Source: Paraescarpia echinospica (Eukaryota > Annelida > Polychaeta > Sabellida > Siboglinidae). From it: a stretch of 64,000 bases of DNA. The stretch spans positions 75,652,864 through 75,716,863 of the forward strand of contig CM034533.1 in the NCBI GenBank assembly GCA_020002185.1. Reading direction: 5' to 3'. The translations under genes were made by a program, and so were the position numbers. The notes below the pieces were generated by a model that searched no databases, was not told where the DNA came from, and worked only from the letters and a program-made list of their open reading frames with translations. Below are positions 34,490 through 44,989 of the stretch, one piece after another (position 1 is the stretch's first letter; each line of letters opens with the position of its first letter).

Positions 34490-35605
34490 CATCTTGTGCA
34501 CATAGTTTCAGGAATACCATTTACGGGCGAACACAAATATTTAATGGCATGTCATGCGTTTATATCGTCATCGTATTAACACACTCTGGCAGTCTTGTAC
34601 GGGTTCCAGCCCTCAACTTACAAAACGTTATTCTACTTTACACACATATAATATTGTATCACTACGTCTCTTGGGTATAAAGTGCTTGGAATGAAAATAG
34701 GACCTGTAAGTATCGCGCCTCGTTTTCACTTTGGAGTCACCTGGAGACATCCGTTGGGCTGTCGTCTGCATAGGGAATAGGATACGTATTTTCATTTCGG
34801 GTATACTAACAGGAATGACACAGGAGACTGATGAATGTTCCTGTTTCCGACTGACGGAAAGAAATCAAACAGGTGGGATAAGTTGTGTAAGTGACAATGT
34901 TACAGTAATCGAGTTTAGCGTTGGTTATAAGTCGGTGCATGTAATATTGCTCGGGCGATGTATTTACGTCGTAACTTGACGTAAGGCAGTTTGTGCTTCA
35001 TTCGGGGAAACATCAGCCACATGAGATATATACAACCGATCTCGTTAACACTGTTCTGATTTCCTAGGCAGTTAATGCGGTGGGGAAACTGTTGTAGGTA
35101 ATTATGTTCAGGGTCAACGTGCGTTTTATCAGCCTTACGTAATGTCGTCACCCAGGCTGTATTATAGGTATCCATCTATAACCACCGCTAAAACGATTAC
35201 CGTAAAATGTTTACTTACAAAACTTCCCCGATCGTTTTAGTTTAATTTTATCAGTCTGAAACCAGAACTATGATGAGTCTTTATATGTCATTCATATGAT
35301 TATACTCCAAAACAAAAAACATCCTATTCCTAAGCAGGCGCCGAGTTACTTCCTGTCGCCAGTCGGCTCCACTAGCGCGGAATCTCGTCATGTATCGTGA
35401 AACACTTACAGACCCTATTGATGTAAATGCGACAAATGCGAATAATGCGGTTTGCGGACCCAGCCATAATAAGCAATGTCGATGTTCGAATGTCATATCC
35501 TAACAAACGTGATTATTGAGCCAAGCTGTTGAAGTCGGGTCGATTCTCACAAACGTACATGGTCTCATTGTTCGCCGGGTTACTGCCGTGGATCCGTGGC
35601 TTAGT
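34490..35605. other. Duplicated DNA downstream of channel exons (unit 1)
   Basis: Pairs with 45977-47109. Probably 3' UTR and downstream sequence of the minus-strand channel gene. The plus-strand frame 34731-34979 (MESPGDIRW) recurs in unit 2, but recent duplication alone explains that. Confidence 0.5.
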
Positions 35606-36117
35606 CTATGATTTTGTCACTGTGCTCACGCGGATACCATTGCACATGCTTAGTTGACGCACAACAGTGACAGAGATGACAGTAGTTCAAAGAACTCGAA
35701 GAAGGCGATGACGGACACCCGAACTAGAGTCCGGCCTGTCCACCCAGGTCCGACAGCAAGTCTGAAACCTACAGGCAGAATATTAATGTTCAACGTCATC
35801 AACACAAGAAACGGTGCGCTCACAGATATCAAGGATAGAGTAATGTAGATCACAATATCTAGTTTATTGGACAATAGGCTGCTGAAAACTTCCTTCGAAC
35901 ACACATCACTGATACAATGCGAGATCTCATATATATTCCGTGTTTTTATATCTGTATCGTACTCAATTTAGCTGATTTCCGTAATGTGCATGTCTGTGTG
36001 TGCGTGCGTGTGTGCGTGCGAATGTCACAATGTACACCTACCTCGTACGATGGAGTCGTCACAATCTCCTGGTAGTCGAGTTCTTTGAAGTAAACCTCCA
36101 CCTTGAGTGCGTTGCTC
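35606..36117 (-). pseudogene. DEG/ENaC sodium channel, last two exons, broken copy
   Basis: Minus-strand exons 36042-36117 and 35606-35768, with acceptors CTGCTGTAG and CTGCCTGTAG and donor GTAGGTG. The first codes NALKVEVYFKELDYQEI and ends SYE, the extracellular stretch just before TM2. The second codes SDLLSDLGGQAGL and then breaks. Compared with unit 2, TGG has become TAG, one C is missing in the following glycine codon, and six bases (the YD codons) are lost farther on. The first exon differs by one silent change. The upstream part of the gene is not in unit 1, so this copy is an orphan 3' fragment. Confidence 0.82.
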
Positions 36118-36167
36118 CTACAGCAGAAAATGCAGCCTTCAAATACATCAATGTTCGGAATCTTCTG

Positions 36168-36301
36168 ATTATTACTATCAATAGTATGGTGTTTCATGGA
36201 CAGATGAATATATATATATATATATATATATATACCGACTAGACGATAGCCGATGTTTTATTCATCTGTCCATGAAACACCATACTATTGATAGTAATAA
36301 T
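36168..36301. repeat. 43-bp perfect inverted repeat (unit 1)
   Basis: Arms 36168-36210 and 36259-36301 are exact reverse complements around a 48-bp spacer that includes a TA microsatellite. The arm contains GGTGTTTCATGGACAGATGA. It sits in the intron upstream of the channel's penultimate exon. Confidence 0.9.
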
Positions 36302-36486
36302 ATATATATATATATATACAGATGTGTGTGTATGTGTGTGTGTGTGTGTTTGAGGGTGTGCGTGTGTGTGTTTGTGTGTGGGTATGTGTGGGTGTATGGG
36401 TGCGTGTGCGTGTGCGTGTGCGTGTGCGTGTGCGTGTGCGTGTGCGTGTGCGTGTGCGTGTGCGTGTGCGTGTGCGTGTGTGTGTG
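36302..36486. repeat. TA, GT and TGTGCG microsatellite (unit 1)
   Basis: Starts with TA, passes through TG-rich sequence with GGG interruptions, and ends in about 13 copies of the hexamer GTGTGC (about 36401-36480). Unit 2 has GGTGTGTG-type repeats instead, so this tract has diverged fastest between units. Confidence 0.92.
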
Positions 36487-36607
36487 TACAAACAATGTGT
36501 TGTTGATGGCATTGTAGTGCGGAGCACCTATGCAAATAGTCCGGTTTCATCCTAAATAGTACACATTCACGGTAAGACTGTGTTACTCACCAACAATACA
36601 CACCCGC

Positions 36608-36725
36608 CCTATAAATACCCATGCCACACAATAGCCACCAGTCTGAATTGCCCCCGCTGTGATCGTTCGTCCCCTGAGACCCGTTGATCTGCGACTTCGC
36701 ATGTATGCACATTGTGCTTGCCCAA
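36608..36725 (+). promoter_or_regulatory. Candidate promoter and first exon (unit 1)
   Basis: CTATAAATA at 36608-36616, then about 110 bp ending CCCAA before a GTAAGTG donor at 36726. An ATG at 36704 would start MYACAC or, at 36708, MHIVLAQ. Both units keep it. No following exon was identified, so the gene, if any, is unknown. Confidence 0.3.
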
Positions 36726-36729
36726 GTAA

Positions 36730-37127
36730 GTGCTGTGTATAATATTGGTGCTGGGAGCAGAGTATATAATTTCTGCTTGCGAATCTGCGTGATACAATTT
36801 ATATTCTACGCGACAACTAACCAGGAGAAGCCTGTCGGCTTTCAAGTGTTTTGTTCACACATTTACGCGCACGTTCCGGGAGGCAGAGCGTAAGATAGAA
36901 ACTGTTCTGTCTACGCTTGAATTAAATATACTTGTAAGTTAATGTTCAGCTAATAATTATAATGCAAAATCAGACCGCTGAAATTACTTAAAGTTCTAAC
37001 CATCAAAATTCGACGTCTTTATAACCAGTTTCTGGGCGTTGTCGCTGGCCGCTTTCAGCCAACGTTGCTTTTCGCCGTCCGTTGCTACGCCACTACCAGC
37101 TGACACGATCAGGGTTTAACCCTTTAA
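36730..37127. other. Duplicated non-coding DNA (unit 1)
   Basis: Matches 48286-48682. No supported gene. Confidence 0.5.
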
Positions 37128-40100
37128 TAAGATTTAACGAGATTTAAAAAAAAAATAACAAGATTGCCTACTAGAGCTGTAAGCTCCAGACAGCATGTGG
37201 ATAATGAAGCCTTAGGCTAATCGAGAGTCCAAAATTTTTCCACCTACATATAACACGCCATCGCCAGATAACTGTCAATTTTATTTTATTCACATTGCTA
37301 GCATTAACACCATCATCAGATAATTTGTTCCAGTCATTTATTTTCCTCTGAGAGAATGAGTAATTTCTCATATCCAACATACATTGTTCCTTGACTGAAG
37401 CTGCCTCTGGTTATACTGCCTTATTTCAGTTTGAAGAAAATATTTCTATCAATACCCTCATAACCATTCAATATCTTATAAACGTATATTTGGTCTCCTT
37501 TTAGTATATTGGTCTCTAGTGTTGTAAACCCACATTCTAATAGACGTCTTTCATAACCAAGATCTTTCAGTTCAGGAATCAGCTTAGTTGCTCTTCGTTG
37601 CATTCTTTCTAGCTTATCTATGTCCTTCTTACGATATGGCCTCCTTGCTTGTATACAGTATTCAAAATGTGGCCTAACTCTTGATTTGTACAGTGGTACA
37701 ATTAGCTGTTTCTCCTTATAATATGTGATATTTCTCCTAATTAGCCCTAGTATTTGGTTACCGTTTGAAGCAGCAATTCCATATTGCTCCGAAACTGTCA
37801 TGTCAGCACTAACTGTAACTCCTAAGTTTTTTTCTTTTACAGTTTTACCTAATATAGTATCCCCCGTTATGTATTATTTGTTCACATTTCAATGTCCTAT
37901 GTGGATGAATTTACACTTCCCAAATTCAATAATATTTGCCATTTTTCGGAACACTTTTTGACCAATTTGGCTTGATCATCCTGTAAAGTGTGTTTATCTA
38001 CACATGTTTTATCTGTTCTGTACACTTTTGTATCGTTCACGAATTTCAGTACTTTGTTTGATACATCATCATTCAAATCATTTATATATATCAAGAATAA
38101 TATAAATCCAAATACCGACCCCTGTGGCACTCCACTCAAAACCGGTTTCCAGTTTGAAATCTCCCCCTCTGCTATTACTCCCTGTCTACTGTCTGTCTAA
38201 AGTGTTTGTATCCAACTGATCACAGCATCCACTATGCCATGGGCTTTTAGTTTAAGTAATAATCTTTGATGTGGCACTTTATCAAATGCTTTCTGAAAAT
38301 CTCAGTAGGCAACATCCACTGGTGACCCATCATCTACCCTGTTTGTCATTTCTTCTATAAAAAAATAAGAGAGATATTGGTTAGACAAGACCTAGCTTTT
38401 AGCAACCCATGTTGAGATTCATTTATTAATTTGTGTTTTATAAGGAATTCCACCATGTGGTCTCTGATAAGCGTTTGTAATAATTTACGTAAAACTGATG
38501 TTAAGCTCACTGTTCTGTAATTATCTGTCTTGTTACTCCATCCCTTTATAAATAATGGTGTAATGTTTGCTTCTTTCCATTCTAGTGGAACGATTCCCTC
38601 TTTCTTTAAGTGACAAGTTACAGAATATAGCAAGTGGTGTACTGATTTGGTATACAATTTCGTTTAACAGTTTTGGTGGTATCCCGTCAATTCCAGTTGA
38701 TTTGTTTTCTTTCATCATCTTAATTTTCTTTGATATCATTACAGGAGTAACAACCAACTGCCCTAATTTATTTGATTTATCCCCCTCAAATTTAGTAACT
38801 GGTAATGGCAATGAACGTATATCTTCTGTGGTAAACACTGGGCTGAAATATTTGTTCAGGGCCTCTGCCAATTGAAACCCATCATATATTACATTTCCTG
38901 CACTGTTTTCTAGTGGTTCCACCTCATCTCGAACCTTCTGTTTACTCCTTACATAAGTGTAGAAACTCTTGCTATCATTTTTTTTTATATCATTCGCTAA
39001 TTTGTGCTCAAAAGTTCGTTTGGGTTTTATAATTTCGGTAGTAGCTAGGTTAAGGGCGCTTTTGTAGTTTTTATATAGTCTTCAATATGTCCTGTGTTTC
39101 TGTAAACTCTCCACATAATTTGTTTATAGGCAATCTTTCGTATAGCTTCTTTTGATAGGTGTTTCTTCCTAGATCGTTCCCCTTGCCTTTTAGGGTAACA
39201 ATTTTTTCAATAATGCCCTCAATCTCATCTTTCAAAATGGTTCATAATTATGTTGCTGTCTTGTCCTTCATTAAGGTAGTCTAATCTATATGTGCTAAAT
39301 ATTTTCTCATCTGTTTATATTTTCCTTTGTTAAAGTTTCTCCTCCATCGCTTTTTACTATTATTCCCTTTTACACTAAAATGGATCTGGTTATGGTCACT
39401 AAATCCCAAAGGTTCACGTATTTTAACATTATCAAGTAATTCGGTTTGAGAAGAGAACACTAAATCCAACACATTCCCACCTCTGGTAGGTTCCAAAACA
39501 TTTTGGGTAAGGAACCAGTCCCGTATTAGAAGCAGAAACTGTTGGTTATCACCATCAACACTCTCTAGTGATTTACACTGAATATTTCCGTGTTTAAAAT
39601 CACCCATTGTATCACATTCTCCTTTACTAATCTCCTTTATTGCGTTGTGCAGTTTTACATTTGTACTTCATATGTCAATATAAATTATTTAATATACAGA
39701 ATGACTCCGCCTTCCCTTCTCTCTTGTATGTCCTTTGTAAACATGGCATAACCCGATGGAGCTAACTCAGCATCTACAATGTCTTCATGTGCCTATGAAT
39801 CTGTGGTGCCTATTATATCGCGGTCTATATCCGCTATCATGATGTCTAAATCGCTTCTTTTATTTAGTATGCTTCTGGCATTTAAGTATACACGTCTAAG
39901 TTCTTTTTTATGGGTATTTGGTGAACCTTTCCTTGTATATTTGGTTGTACTATTTCTTTGAGGTGGTTCTATGTATCCCCCGGTGCATCTAGTTTAAATA
40001 CACAACTGTGCCTGAACCTTCATCTTTGCACCTAATGAATTCGCTCCCTAGAACTGCTGCTCCTTTTCCTGTCAGATGTAGCCCATCATTCATAAACAGA

Positions 40101-40160
40101 TCTTCTCTTCCTACAAAGCTTGCCCACATGTCTACGAAGCCGTCTGCTTCCTCCATACAT
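37128..40160 (-). mobile_element. CR1 LINE (copy D), unit 1
   Basis: Minus strand, from the C-terminal esterase end of ORF1 (about 40000-40160: DGLHLTGKGAAVLGSEF) through endonuclease (39281-39607: LEPTRGGNVLDLVFSSQ, SDHNQIHFSV), RT (38355-38922: IDGIPPKLL) and GVPQGSVFGFILF (about 38100), to the tail (37421-37801). The catalytic box reads FVNDTK where FADDTK is usual, so the first aspartate is Asn. Frameshifts are many. The 3' terminus has degenerate AGATTTAAC repeats. Copy D' at 48683 is its duplicate. Confidence 0.85.
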
Positions 40161-40181
40161 AGCAACCATTAACTCAAGCTA

Positions 40182-40781
40182 GTGTTAGGTGACGAAGACG
40201 TAATCGCGGACCTCGCTACCCGGATTGCTACAGTAGGTGCTGACAAAATAAACAGAAGGCTTAGTGATCTAGAAAAGGAGTTGACAGCCAAGGACGCACG
40301 GATCGAACAACTTGAACAAGCTGTTGACAATCTGGAGCAGTACAACCGTCGGTCCTCAGTGCGCATCACAGGAATAGAGGAAAACAAAGACGGCGAACAA
40401 CTTGATAAGATTATCACTGACTTGTTTGTCGATATGGACGTGCCATTAGCAGTGAACCATATCAACAGAGCCCATAGAATTGGGCCCGGAACATCCGCTA
40501 CAAACAGAAACCACTCGCGCCAAATTACAGTCCAGTTCAAAGACTATAAATCGAAGGATGACTTCATTAAAGCTCGAAAACGGCTACGCACTAAACGATC
40601 AAGTGTCTACATATCGGAAGACCTCACCCAGAAGAAAACAAGACTACTGTTCTTGTGCCGGTCAATAAAGAAACAGCACAAGATTCTCGACTGTTGGTCG
40701 TACGACGGAAGAATTGTCATGAATGACCTAAAGGGAACAATCAAAACCGTCAGTCGGGAAGATGAACTAAATGCACTGTAA
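40182..40781 (+). CDS. LINE ORF1 protein, coiled coil plus RRM-like (E)
   Basis: About 199 residues, N-terminally truncated. Residues about 12-55 form a charged heptad region (RRLSDLEKELTAKDARIEQL). Next comes the hallmark NLEQYNRRSSVRITGIEE and then HRIGPG, as in L1-type ORF1 nucleic-acid-binding proteins. The C-terminal part (KTRLLFLCRSIKK, CWSYDGRIVM) matches the usual last domain. The reading frame is open to the stop. It would bind LINE RNA as a trimer. The unit 2 counterpart is 51723-52325. Confidence 0.8.
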   Translation: MLGDEDVIADLATRIATVGADKINRRLSDLEKELTAKDARIEQLEQAVDNLEQYNRRSSVRITGIEENKDGEQLDKIITDLFVDMDVPLAVNHINRAHRIGPGTSATNRNHSRQITVQFKDYKSKDDFIKARKRLRTKRSSVYISEDLTQKKTRLLFLCRSIKKQHKILDCWSYDGRIVMNDLKGTIKTVSREDELNAL

Positions 40782-41420
40782 TTGCGTTGGACATTGACCG
40801 AAGTCACGGTGGATATTTTGTATCTCTAGTCGACCTATCATGGTGTTTGTTCACATGGGGACTGTACCATTCATGGACTCTTTCATGCACACCTTCGTAT
40901 TCTACGTATGTTTCGTGTCTTATTTGATTACTCATATATTATACTTTATTGCTATGTTTTATCAATATATATCATGTATTCTAACTAACCTACTGCAACT
41001 TAACATATGTCACACAACGTTATTTGTTATAAAACTGTTTGTAAATGTTACATGCAATTATAGAAGCATTATTTTGTACCATGTGAATGTGTATGTATAT
41101 ACACCATTTCAATCCTATGAGCCAGTGACGTACGTGATTATGAAACTGGTAATGCTGCAATGCAGAATCTAGATCACGATTGTAATTTACTTACAACAGA
41201 TAACTTTGTAAATACTAAATATTATCTTGAGGATGACATTAATGGAGTTATAAAAAGAAATAATATCTCTGATGACGAATTTTCACTTATGCATTTACAT
41301 ATCCGAAGCTTCCCAAAGAACTTTGGGAAATTGGATGATTTCTTGTCACTGAACGATAACAGGTTCTCGGTCATCGGTCCAAGCGAAACTTGGTTACATA
41401 ATGATAATCTTGATCTATAG

Positions 41421-41853
41421 TTCTTAGTTATGAAATTCGCCTAAACGAATGTGGTTTAACAACACTAGAGACCAGGAGATTGAGAGGAGATCAGATAGAA
41501 GTGTTTAAAATAATAAATGGTTATGAAAATATTGATAGAAATATTTTTTTGTCAGTTAAGAAAGATAGAAGGACTAGGGACGTGAAGTTACATTAGCAAA
41601 GGAGCAGTGTAGATTAGGTATAAGAAAGTTCTAATTTTCACAAAGGACTGTAAATGAATGTAACAGATTATCTGCTGATTGTGTTGGTGCTAGTAGCGTG
41701 AATATATTTAAAAATAAAATCGACACATACCTCAGAAGGGCGGGATACACATAAATAAAAGGGTTGGACTCTCTCGATAAGCCAAAGGGCTTCCTTGTCC
41801 ACCTGCCACCTAGAGTTAATTCTCTGGGTGGCAATCTTGTTAAATCTTGTTAA
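41421..41853 (+). mobile_element. CR1 3' fragment inserted in LINE E
   Basis: Plus-strand copy of the CR1 tail (YEIRLNECGLTTLETRRLRG, RGDQIEVFKI) with one frameshift near 41580, ending in GGCAATCTTGTTAAATCTTG repeats at 41850. It interrupts the endonuclease reading between DNLDL and ELPEYKS. Confidence 0.85.
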
Positions 41854-42128
41854 ATATGAATTGCCAGAGTACAAAAGTATACATTTGACCAGGCCTTCCA
41901 AGAAGGGAGGTGTTCATAAATCCCTTGAGTGTACTGAATTACCAGAAATAAGTATAATAACTGAGTATTTGGAATGCGTTTTATTGAAATCCAGACTCAG
42001 TCTAACACATGCAATAACAAAACAACTGTAGGTGTTGTCTATTGACCACGTAATACAAACATTATTTCTTTCTCAGAATATCTATAAGTTTGATAATAAA
42101 CAGTGTTACATAATGGGTGACTTTGGGG

Positions 42129-43611
42129 AGAGAGATGGAAGAAAGAGTGAAGAGAGTAATGGAAGAATGAATGAGGAAAGAAATGGGAAAAAGAATGAGG
42201 AGAGAGATGGAAGAAGGAATGGGAAGAGAAATGGAAGAAAGAATGAGGAGAGCGATGGAAGAAAGAATGAGGAGAGAGATGGAAGAAAGAATGGGAAGAG
42301 AAATGGAAGAAAGAATGAGGAAAGAGATGGAAGAAAGAATGAGGAGAAAGATGGAAGAAAGAATGGGAAGAGAGATGGAAGGAAGAATGGGGATAGAGAT
42401 GGAAGAAATGATGAGGAGAGAGATGGAAGAAAGAATGGAAAGAGAAATGGAAGAAAGAATGGAGAGAGAAATTGAAGAAAGAATGGGAAGACAGATGGAA
42501 GGAAGAATGGGGATAGAGATGGAAGAAAGAATGAGGAGAGAGAGATGAAAGAATGAAGAGAGTAACGGAAGAATGAATGAGGAAAGAAATGGAAAAAAGA
42601 ATGAGGAGAGAGAGAAGAAAGAATGGGAAGAGAAATGGAAGAAAGAATGAGTAGAGAAATAGAAAAAAGAATAACGATAGAGATGAAAGAATGGGGAGAG
42701 AAATGGAAGAAAGGATGAGGAGAGGGATGTAAGATAGAATGGGAAGAGAGGTGGAGTAAAGAATGGTGAGAGAAATGGAAGAAAGAAAGGGAAGAGATGG
42801 AAGGAAGAATGGAAAGAAATGTGGAAGAAAGAATGAGAAGAGAGAGATGAAAGATTGAAGACAGTAACGGAAGAAGGAATGAGGAAAGAAATGGAAAAAA
42901 GAATGGGAAGAGAAATGGAAGAAAGAATGAAGAGAGAGATGGAGGAAGGAATGGGAAGACAAATGGAAGAAAGAATGAGGAGAGAGATGGAAGAAAGAAT
43001 GGGAAGAGAAATGGACGAACGAATGAGGATAGAGATGGAAGGAAGAATGGGGAGAGATATGGAAGAAAGAATGAGGAGAGAGATGGAAGAAAGAATGGAA
43101 AGAGAAATGGAAGAAAGAATGGAGAGAGAAATTGAAGAAAGAATGGGAAGAGAGATGGAAGGAAGAATGGGGATAGAGATGGAAGAAAGAATGAGGAGAG
43201 AGAGATGAAAGAATGAAGAGAGTAACGGAAGAATGAATGAGGAAAGAAATGGAAAAAAGAATGGGAGGAGAAATGGAAGAAAGAATGGGAAGGAAAATGG
43301 AAGAAAGAATGAGGAGAGAGATGGAAGAAGGAATGGGAAGAGAAATGGAAGAAAGAAAAAGGAGAGAGGTAAAAGATTGGGGAGAGAAATGGAAGAAAGG
43401 ATGAGGAGAGGGATGGAAGAAAGAATGGGAAGAGAGATGGAGATAAGAATGGGGAGAGAAATGGAAGAAAGAATGGGAAGAGAGATGTAAGGAAGAATGG
43501 GGAGAGATATGGAAGAAAGAATGAGGAGAGAGAGAGATGAAAGAATGAAGAGAGTAACGGAAGAATGAATGAGGAAAGAAATAGAAAAAAGAATGGGAAG
43601 AGAAATGAAAG
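42129..43611. repeat. 24-bp purine-rich minisatellite (unit 1)
   Basis: About 60 degenerate copies of a 24-bp unit ATGGAAGAAAGAATGAGGAG plus AGAG, often as 48-bp AGGAGAGAG/GGGAAGAGAA dimers. One strand is almost only A and G. Because the unit is eight codons, every frame on both strands stays open for hundreds of codons. Confidence 0.95.
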
Positions 43612-43616
43612 AAACA

Positions 43617-44366
43617 AGCCGTCTTCGCTTCACCGACAACATATTCATAAGCGCTACTACACCGCAAACACTACAAAAAATGCTGCAGGAGTTAGCTGAT
43701 GAAAATGAAAAACAAGGTGTGAAAATGAACATTTCGAACACAAAAGTGATGGTAGAAAACGAAAAACCAATATATATATATATGCAGATAGAGAACGTTG
43801 AAAACCACCTGGGACAGCGATACAGCATCAGAGACAAAAACCAAGACAAGGAGATTCAAAGAAGAATCGTTGCCGGCTTGGGGGCATTCGTCAAACACCG
43901 CGACATCTTCTAAGGTAACTTTGGAACTTGCTTGAACATACAAGACTCAAACTCATGCGTACTTCCTGTAAGCATGAGTTGACATACGGCAGGGAATCAT
44001 GAATACTCACCAACGTAGCAAACAATAAGTTAGCAGCCCCACAAACAAAAATAAAAAGAAGTATCTTAAACATCACATATCGGGAAGAAAAAACAAACAT
44101 CTAGGTAAGAAACAAAACAAAGGTCATAGATGTGATAGAAGAAATCAGAAGTTAAAAGTAGACATGGGCAGGGCACATAAGTAGACTACGAAATAACCGA
44201 TGGACATCGCGTATAACTACATGGACACCTTACGAAGGGAAACAATCTAGAGAAAGACCGGCGAGACGGAGGAGGGACAAACTAGTCGATTACTGGAAAG
44301 GCACAATCTGGCAGAGGGTAGAGCAAGACAGTTTGGAGATAAGTGTGCTTTACCATAATTAAATGT
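43617..44366 (+). mobile_element. RTE-type LINE fragment (unit 2)
   Basis: Duplicate of 28022-28745. The frame stays open longer (to about 43913), and the catalytic site reads FTDN. It shows the QIENVENHLGQRYSIRDKNQ and DKEIQRRIVAGLGAF segments typical of RTE ORF2. Confidence 0.8.
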
Positions 44367-44455
44367 AGCAAACGCTGAGCCATTGGAATGTGTGACACCA
44401 CTTTGAATTAGTATACCTATTATACCTAACCATACAGGCAGTCCATAGTCAGTAG

Positions 44456-44989
44456 CGCTCCACTATCACGGGTTACAGAATCCAATAGCTCTTGTTCCAG
44501 GAGTCGCTCCACTATCACGGGTTCGAATCCAATAGCTCTTGCTCCAGGAGTTGCTCCACTATCACGGATTACAGAATCCAATAGCTCTAGTTCCAGGAGT
44601 CGCTCCACTATCACGTGTTCGAATCCAATAGCTCTTGCTCCAGGAGTCGCTCCACTATCACGGGTTCCAGAATCGAATAGCCCTTGCTCCAGGAGTCGCA
44701 CCACTATCACGATTTACAAAATCCAATAGCTCTTGTTCCAGGTGTCGCTCCACTATCACGGGTTCGAATCCAATAACTCTTACTCCAGGAGTCGCTCCAC
44801 TATCACGGGTTCCAGAATCGAATAGCTTTTGCTCCAGGAGTCGCTCCACTATCACGGGTTACAGAATCCAATAGCTCTTGTTCCAGGAGTCACTCCACTA
44901 TCACGGGTTCGAATCCAATAGCTCTTGCTCCAGGAGTCGCTCCACTATCATGGGTTCAAGAATCGAATAGCTCCTGTTCCAGGAGTCGC
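44456..44989. repeat. 47/49-bp dimeric minisatellite (unit 2)
   Basis: Duplicate of 28843-29374 with similar copy number and the same alternation of the two variants; a few units differ by point changes. Confidence 0.93.

Larger units (their letters stand above)
40165..42128 (+). mobile_element. LINE with L1-type ORF1 (copy E), unit 1
   Basis: 5'-truncated LINE placed back to back with CR1 copy D: ORF1 (40182-40781), then the endonuclease start of ORF2 (41160-41420: SLMHLHIRSFPKNFGKLDDF, SETWLHNDNLDL). A CR1 3' end interrupts it at 41421-41853. The endonuclease continues at 41854-42128 (ELPEYKSIHLTRPSKKGG to CYIMGDF) and stops at the purine-rich repeat. No RT domain remains. Confidence 0.8.
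28022..43616. repeat. Tandem segmental duplication, unit 1
   Basis: 28022 corresponds to 43617 (AGCC-TCTTCGCTTC-CCGAC in both). Homology continues through 30362 (to 45968) and again from 34490 (45977) to about 41208 (52774), then resumes in the purine-rich repeat. Paired stretches look nearly identical, with small indels. Unit 1 alone has the 30363-34489 segment and a CR1 3' end in its second LINE. Confidence 0.9.

Noticed and set aside
34731..34979. 82-codon frame conserved in both units (also 46216-46464)
   Set aside because: The duplication is recent, so conservation carries no weight; no domain, and it lies downstream of a gene on the other strand.
36239..36555. His/Thr-rich frames and their antisense (also 47458-48108)
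   Set aside because: GT/CA microsatellite translations; only the NALKVEVYFKELDYQEI part within 47458-48108 is real coding sequence, assigned to the channel exon.
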